A stretch of DNA of 64,000 nucleotides from positions 18,179,193-18,243,192 of the forward strand of contig NC_051088.1 of assembly GCF_901709675.1 (NCBI RefSeq). The letters are read 5' to 3'. The stretch is from Syngnathus acus. Lineage: Eukaryota > Chordata > Actinopteri > Syngnathiformes > Syngnathidae. A program made the position numbers and the translations under genes. Shown here piece by piece: positions 57,863 to 64,000 of the stretch (position 1 is its first letter; the number at the start of each line of letters is the position of its first letter). A model generated the notes under the pieces. It was not told where the DNA came from, searched no databases, and saw only the letters and a program-made list of their open reading frames with translations.

Positions 57863-59343
57863 GCCGCTGAAGGTAGTGAGCCCGTCATGACTTCCTGTCT
57901 GGAGGGCAGCCCTTTAATGCGGAGAGACTTGTGCATTAGCAAACCTGACTTCACTGGAACATTTGTTGTCATTTCAAACCTTCAAGTGATCCTCGCTGGG
58001 TTGTAAGATTTGCAATTCTAATGCAGCGTCTCAAAGCATTTACTTGATTTGTAATAAGATGGAAGTATAGTCCTCCGTTTTTTTTCCCCCCAGATTAAAC
58101 CTTGCTGATGGATCTTAAGATTAGTACAGTAAGGGCAATTGCTTTATTTAATCACAAATCTGTTTGAAATTCCTCTTGGAGGTCCAAGACACGCGAGAGA
58201 GCTGAGGAGAATAATAGCCAGCGACAATCAAGACATTTCTATTCAATAACAGGCAGCTTTGTGATTGGCTAAATAAAGCTGGATGGCTCTCGTGGGTGAT
58301 TTTATTGATGAAAGTAGACTAAACCATTGCTAATCAATGTAGTTTTTTGTTAGGTGTCTTTTTCTTTAAGATGGACTTGTTTTTCTAATTGTTGTATAAT
58401 TCTTCTATTCAAAGACCCAAGAAGCGCTTGACGTATCTCCTCTTTAGCAAGTCATATGGTCGTTGTACTTTTATCGGACTAATTTTTAATTTTACAAACT
58501 GGCGCAGTGACCGAGGATCCGTATTTTCAAGCCTTGTTGTCGATGTGGATTTGACCACGTTTTTGCGCAGCCCTTCAGCTTTGTAGAAAAAGTGACAAAC
58601 ACGTAGGCTATCAGAGCAAATGTGGTGACCTTTGATCTTTATTGCCATGGAAACTTTACCTTTTCTTTTCTCGATGCTTGCCTAAGTGCATGCGTGGGAT
58701 CTCGTCTATTCCCAGGTTTCTCCACCTTCTTTTTGTTTTTCCTCCAGTAAAGTGATAAGCTAACTCCCTCTCGTCCTGTGATTGGCCGACCTCGTAAAGG
58801 ACAGAAACCTCACAAAGTGCCAACGATAAGAACATAAGAAAAAGGAAAGCTATACTGACCTGAAGCAAATTGCACTACATTGCACTGTGCTAAGACAAGT
58901 GTTTTTTCTATGTGGACATTTTCTACACGCGTGATTTCAAAGCGATTGTTCAGTTTTCCAAAAATAGTGTTTGAGGGCCAAGGCCCGATGAGAGAAACCA
59001 GGGTGTCAGGGATTGAGGTTGAAACACCTCCCATCAGCATCATCATCTTCATCTTCTTGGTCCTCATCAGATGAAATGATCTGGCCCTCTTTTTTTTTTT
59101 CTGTACTCAAGAGTTTGTCGTGTTTCCTCCAGTGCGGTACCTGCTTGTGAGTTCTGTGCTTGATTCTTGCATTTCTGCAAAATCTCCGGACTTTCATGTG
59201 CACTGTGATTGCGCTTCCCACTCGCTCGCATGAATCCCGCTGTGTGCGTGCGCGTGCGCTCATACCGCTTTTCACCAAGATAGACGAGCAACCCGGTTGA
59301 TGACTTTTTAAAGCAGGCACTTTTACCGCTCCTGTGGGTTGAC

Positions 59344-59748
59344 CAGGGGTGTCCAATTTTTTGCCGCCCAGGGAGTGAATACAGAGAAAGCAAGATACGC
59401 CATTTTATTAATTTATTCAAGAAATCTTATCAACGGGAGAAGGAATAGCCAAAATTTGCGATTGACTTCCATACTGAAGTTTGTATTTGATGCCACAATA
59501 TTGCAGCAAAGCACTTTTTATACTAGACAAAGATTTGATCTGATTGAATTACTTAGTTCAACATTGGCACTTAGCACCAGCAAGCCACCAGGTGGCGTCA
59601 AAGCCATATTTTCGTCTAAGACACGGTTTTGGCCTGAGCACAAAAAAAAAAAAAAAAAAGTTTTTGAAAGCCAAACCACACGTTCCCTTTAAGTTAGTTG
59701 CTGTGAGTCCTTGAGATTAATTTGTTCCTTGTATTTTGGACACCCCTG
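59344..59748. mobile_element. 405-bp hAT-like non-autonomous element
   Basis: The left end CAGGGGTGTCCAA and right end TTGGACACCCCTG are perfect 13-bp inverted repeats of the hAT type. No convincing 8-bp target duplication is visible (GGGTTGAC against ATTGAAAT), so the insertion may be old. No transposase frame. Confidence 0.7.
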
Positions 59749-60560
59749 ATTGAAATCACCATTGCACTTCCACATCTCCAGCTGAGCCATGCGTTACGGG
59801 CGTACTTGTACCCCACATCCGCTTTGGGATTTTCGATTTGACTTTTCCAAGCTCCCAAGCAAGCACTTTTCCATCTCCTCCACCAGCACGTGTAGCTCAA
59901 GCGTGTAGAGCACCTCCTCTTTGTGTTGCACTAATCTGGCCAGTGACGATCAAGCCCATTGCGGTGTCACCTTAACTGCGTTTAACCGAGGCCGCTTGTT
60001 GCTAATAATGATTCAAAGACGATGGGTGGGCGAAGTAGCGAATGTCGGTTGGCGTTAGTGGACAAGAGACAGATGGACTTGCAGCTTCAGGACTTTTTTT
60101 TTTGTACATATGCAGCATAAAGCGAACCCTGACGCTTTTTCATATATTATTTTGTTGTTGTTTCTCTTATATTAAAAGGAAACATTTTTTTTTTACAGCA
60201 CAGATGCTCCGAATATTTTTTTTTTTACATTGCTTTGAGAAGCTGTTGTGAACATACGTTAAAGTAGAAGTCAAGTCAAAAATATTCTTCGCGATAATAT
60301 GTTTGACGTGGCAGAATTGCGACAGTGGGAAAACAATTAAGAGGATTGGATGTCAACATCCTTGTCTGGTGGAAAACAGGTTGGATTAGTCTTCTTAGTT
60401 TGTATTACACAAATGCAAAAAAATTTAAAATTAGGGGGGGGGGGCACATAGAATATATTATTGCAAAACAAATATTTTTGACTTGACTTGGCTTTAAGAT
60501 TCTATTGTAGCTTTGAGGACAAGGGGGGGAAGACAACCTGTTGAATGTAAAACTTACAAA

Positions 60561-60566
60561 AATAAA
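60561..60566 (+). promoter_or_regulatory. candidate slc2a4rg poly(A) signal
   Basis: AATAAA followed by the GT-rich GTTGTTTTGGTTGTATCTG, the best-formed signal noticed downstream of the stop. It would give a 3' UTR of about 4 kb. Confidence 0.35.
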
Positions 60567-60896
60567 AGTTGTTTTGGTTGTATCTGCCGTGTAGTGTGTA
60601 CTGCCTCTAGTTATGATTTTGGCATCCAAATGTTTCAACGTCGCTGTGGCGTCTTTTGCCGCGCTGCTTCGTCATATGGAATGGCAGCAACCGTGCAGTA
60701 TTGCTCCTCTTAAAGTACCGTTTGGCAGAGACACAAGTGTTAACTTCTGCTCACTCGCTCTGCTTTTTGTTTTTGTGCCGTCAAGATGTTTGCGAGGCAG
60801 GAAAACCAAGAGGGAGTCGTATTCCTGTCTTGCACATTCCATCATACGGAAGCTTTTAGTGTCTTCCACACAAGCTCTTTGGAAAGCCTTTATATC

Positions 60897-62305
60897 ATCT
60901 CCTTGATACCCATCTTAAGATCTTGGTCGTCATTAATTTGCACACCAGTTGAAAAACTACTAATTCGCACTAGTACAACGACTGTCTTACTGGTAAAGTT
61001 TTATTCTCTACTGCCTTCCTATGGAAAGATGTTTGAGCATTTATTAATTTTCGGATCAGATACTAGTAAAGTATTTGTCCTCACCAGTAAAAGAACAACT
61101 AGGGCACATTAGCAGAGCAGATGTGTCTTCAAAGCGGAAAGAGTATTACTCTTACCATGCATGTAATTTCCATGTTTGGTCTACTAGTTTGAAGTTAATG
61201 TCCATGTACTTGTACACTCTTTGTTGTCGCTAGTAAGACCACTACATGGTAGTAGTGAGGAAAAACTTACACTAGCTTTCTACTACGGACACAAAATTCT
61301 ATTAGTTAACATCTATTGTTCCACCAGACAATTCACTTCACTTCTCTAGTTGTGTGAATGTTTGTTTTCGGTATCCTTGATATCCACCTTAAGATCTACA
61401 AACTACTAATCCAAAAGATGCACTAGTAGTGGACTTTTTTTATACTAAGGCACTTGCTCGGACATAAACGTCCTAACAGTGTGTCGAATCATCTTTCCGA
61501 TGAGGATGAAGAAGGTACGAGTACATGGATGTTAAGTTAAATGTCAACTGGCTTTCTTTCCATTGTCTCCTTTTTTCCTCCAGGTTTAAGCCTTTTAGCC
61601 AGCACATTAAGCTAACGGAACCCCGTCAAATGTGCACAGAGGACGCCTCCATGTATTTTTCCCCAAAATGTCAACATTTTGCTGCTTTTTTTTGGTGGAA
61701 TGTTAGTTTTTGTGTGCATCAGCAGCAAAGCTTTCCAAATCCGACGTGATGATTGCAATGGCAGCTCCGCTTTGCTTCCTTCCTTTTGTCCCTCACATGA
61801 CCCTCGTTTTTTTTTCTCTCGTAGTTGTGGAGCCCCATGCGGGCCGCAACCTTTTGCGTTTTGTGTTTTCATTGATTGATTGATTGATTGATTGATTTGT
61901 CTGCTTAAGACAATGGATAGATGAAATGATGAGGTAATTTCCTATGTCGAGAATGTGTCTGGGTTCATTTGGTGAGATGTCACTGAAGGCTTTGTTACGC
62001 GTTTCCCTCTCTGTACCGTAATGCGTTACTATTACCATCACGATGGAAACTCATGGAGCATTTCATCAATATCCTTGATATCCTTAATAACTGTGTTGAA
62101 CGAGCAGCTTCCCAAACCCTACTGATAGCATCAGAAGGCACTAATAGTGTTGCAGAAATGCCACGCAGTTCTGGAAAAGAAGTTTACTAGTGCGACGCAA
62201 TCATTGTCTTACTAGTGAAGGAGGACAGAGTGCACTAGTATATGATTGGACCTTAAGCAGGATATCATTTGAAATCGTTGATATCCACTTTCAAGTCATA
62301 CTAGT
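60897..62305 (+). repeat. ACTAGT-rich degenerate repeat field
   Basis: Related units carrying 'CCTTGATATCCACCTTAAGA'-like text recur at about 60900, 61375, 62070 and 62270. The palindrome ACTAGT occurs eight times, at 60969, 61062, 61183, 61422, 62186, 62211, 62234 and 62300. The spacing is irregular. No coding frame. It looks like fragments of one interspersed repeat or a decayed tandem array. Confidence 0.55.
61871..61897. repeat. (TGAT)n microsatellite
   Basis: About six ATTG/TGAT units. Confidence 0.9.
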
Positions 62306-62583
62306 ATGTGGTAAATGTTACAAGTTTTACTTGTGCGCCTCCTAGAAAGAGTACAAGCTAGATTTCAAGGCTATCGAATAAATGCTCCAAAAGCTTTCCA
62401 TATATCTGCCATACCACGTGACACATTGGAGGGGACCGAATGGTTTTGTCGTACTCCTCCCCGTCATCATCAGCACAGTGCTGACGGAGGGAAGACTTTG
62501 CCAAGAGTTTTTGTGTGAATGTCAAGCGCCAATGGCTGAGCATGTGATCACGTGATCTATGTGATGTAATGTGAGTGAAAGCA

Positions 62584-62589
62584 AATAAA
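62584..62589 (+). promoter_or_regulatory. candidate distal poly(A) signal
   Basis: AATAAA followed by the GT-rich GTTGAGATTTGTTATTCG. A possible end of a long slc2a4rg 3' UTR. Confidence 0.3.
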
Positions 62590-62889
62590 AAGAAAATGGA
62601 ACAAACATGCTGTTGAGATTTGTTATTCGTGTTGGCAAAGTAATCCAATTTGTTCTGTTTATGCTTTAGTTTAATTTTGACTAAACCTGAGTGAGTGACT
62701 AGCTATAAACATGGAAGTTGATATACATGTTTGGCCTTTGCAATGAAGTGGTGGGCCAAATCTGATCTAAACACTAATTAAAATTGATGAATCAATATTT
62801 CATTTCAACTGTTTAGCAATTTCACACTTCCAAATTAAAGAAAACTTGTCTTCTTCCTTGCCCCTTTGGACACATGCAAGCACCACGCA

Positions 62890-62977
62890 GGGCGGGCTGG
62901 AGGTCAAATCAAACCCGCATGCTCCTAACGGTGAGGCGGACGTGCTAACCAGTGCTCCACCCAGCCGCCCCCTTGTG
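62890..62977 (-). mobile_element. tRNA-derived SINE head, inverted
   Basis: On the minus strand it reads GGCGGCTGGGTGGAGCACTG, then GTTAGCACGTCCGCCTCAC and a degenerate B box (GGGTTTGATTTGA). This is the 5' polymerase III head of a teleost SINE; the body is missing. Confidence 0.65.
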
Positions 62978-63598
62978 GATAATAATAATACCTTTCAAGG
63001 CACTCAAGGTCTAAGGGGCTAATGTTACCATTGCCTGTTGGGAGTTCAGCATCACCTGTCATGCGATGTTTGGATGCTTTAAGGTAAGCAAGTTCTAACA
63101 GAGAAGAGTGTGCATGGAGTTTTTTTTTTTTTTTTTAACACACATATAAGTGCCTATAAAAAGAAAGAAAAAGTGGCTCCAGACCATTTTAGCCAATTTG
63201 GTTGTCACTTTTTTCAAACAGGAATAAATAATGACCTCAAAGGTAATGTGCATGTTAACAAAAAGGTCAAAACTGCATAAAAGATATACATTTACAACGT
63301 CGCCCTACAGCGTCATTACCGACATTTAATGCTTTGTGCCTGCAGACATTAAAGATAATGAAACATAACGACGACCATACTATAGCGCACATGCAGACGT
63401 GAGGAGCGTAGAATTCAAATAACCTCTCGATTTTATTCCATCAGTATGGTGAAGAATTGAACTGCAAACGCATCCAAGTCACAAGTGTAGCAGAGTTAAT
63501 GCTGATGACTTTGAGTTCAACAAGTCTCTGGTCTTAGTCACTTGGAGCTGCTCCAATAAACCATATAGTGTATGTACATTCCCTGCAATATAAGCGAG

Positions 63599-63670
63599 GG
63601 TTCCCTAGTGTAGTGGTTAGTGCTCTGGACTCTCACCCCAGCGCCCTGAGTTCAAATCCCGGTGGAACCC
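63599..63670 (+). tRNA. tRNA-like gene with CUC (Glu) anticodon in a tRNA-Gln-like body; possible pseudogene
   Basis: 72 nt. The sequence follows vertebrate tRNA-Gln closely: GGTTCC start, GTGTAGTGGTTAG A box, CTCTGGACTCT anticodon 5' side, CAGCG, GAGTTCAAATCCC B box and TGGAACC end. The anticodon loop CTCTCAC gives CUC at 63632-63634, the glutamate reading. Mismatches occur at the seventh acceptor pair, at the A-C pair closing the anticodon stem and in the T stem. Shifting the start by one base (63598) gives a perfect 7-bp acceptor, GGGTTCC/GGAACCC. It may be a working tRNA-Glu variant, a pseudogene or a SINE source. Confidence 0.6.
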
Positions 63671-63730
63671 AAAATATAATTTAACATGGAAACATTTTCA
63701 AGTTTGCGAGTTTCAAGTTTCAAGTTAAGC

Positions 63731-63968
63731 GCACCTGCGTGAAAAGTTTTTGGTCACTTTCACGTTCTGAAGGAGCTAAAATTTAACGAGGGTCACTTGG
63801 AAAACATGTTGGAACGTGGCCCGAGGACTAGAGCTTGACACCTGTGACCTTTGACCATGATATTTCCCTAATAAAGTGGCCTGTTATTAGGTACACTTGA
63901 AAATGGCGGTGTACCTAATGGTGTGTCCGTGTGATTCCCTCGTTAAGTGCACCTGCGTGAAAAGTTTT
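63731..63968. repeat. structured repeat with direct and inverted copies
   Basis: GCACCTGCGTGAAAAGTTTT occurs exactly at 63731-63750 and 63949-63968. TAACGAGGG at 63784 is inverted as CCCTCGTTA at 63937. ACGTTCTGAAGGAGCTAAAA is inverted, with changes, after 63968. A smaller palindrome ATTAGGTACAC / GTGTACCTAAT lies at 63886 and 63909. It runs into the window edge, so its right end is unknown. Confidence 0.75.
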
Positions 63969-64000
63969 AGCTCCTGCGGAACGTGAAAGCAGCTAAAACT

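Larger units (their letters stand above)
56559..62890 (+). other. slc2a4rg 3' UTR and downstream non-coding region
   Basis: No coding exon is recognised on either strand. Contents: two short DNA elements (57590-57862, 59344-59748), an ACTAGT-rich repeat field (about 60897-62305), a (TGAT)n array at 61871 and several AATAAA signals (58272, 60561, 62377, 62584). The 3' UTR may be up to 6 kb long if a distal signal is used. Confidence 0.5.

Noticed and set aside
1-64000. A novel multi-gene defence, biosynthetic or mobile system
   Set aside because: The window contains two ordinary vertebrate genes and common fish repeats; nothing supports a new multi-gene system.

Overview
This window is eukaryotic, almost certainly from a teleost fish. 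It has GT-AG introns, tRNA-derived SINEs and a Tc1-type transposase relic of the fish kind, several short inverted-repeat DNA elements, and long (TG)n, (TC)n, (AT)n and (TTAG)n microsatellites. There are no operons, CRISPR arrays or prokaryote-like gene clusters. Most open reading frames are chance or antisense frames. The coding content is two multi-exon genes, both on the + strand, rebuilt here exon by exon from splice sites, reading phase and protein motifs.

Gene 1 (coding exons 23607-30609; probable non-coding first exon near 2555-2790) encodes a 536-residue transmembrane adaptor of the LIME1/PAG1 type. It has a short extracellular end, one membrane helix, a CxxC palmitoylation motif and a long cytoplasmic tail with spaced tyrosine motifs. 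I call it lime1. Gene 2 (34792-56558) encodes a 477-residue transcription factor with one C2H2 finger and a C-terminal C-clamp, of the SLC2A4RG/ZNF704/ZNF395 family. I call it slc2a4rg. Human LIME1 and SLC2A4RG are also adjacent (20q13.33) in the same order and orientation, and the paralogues PAG1 and ZNF704 are neighbours on 8q21, so the pair is an old conserved block. The two products act in different processes (receptor-proximal kinase signalling and transcription); the sequence shows synteny, not a shared pathway.

Layout: 1-2.4 kb, repeat-rich upstream DNA with a perfect 70-bp-arm palindrome; 2.4-2.8 kb, probable lime1 promoter and first exon; 2.8-23.5 kb, a very long lime1 intron without recognisable coding sequence; 23.5-30.6 kb, lime1 coding exons; 30.6-34.4 kb, lime1 3' region with microsatellites; 34.4-35.0 kb, slc2a4rg promoter and exon 1; 35.0-56.6 kb, slc2a4rg exons and introns, holding a SINE, three related inverted-repeat elements and a dead Tc1-like transposase; 56.6-64 kb, slc2a4rg 3' region and intergenic DNA with short DNA elements, an ACTAGT-rich repeat field, a tRNA-like gene and a structured repeat at the edge.

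Gene names and family comparisons rest on remembered human family members. Exon boundaries rest on splice consensus and an unbroken phase across every junction. UTR ends, promoters and poly(A) sites are inferences.
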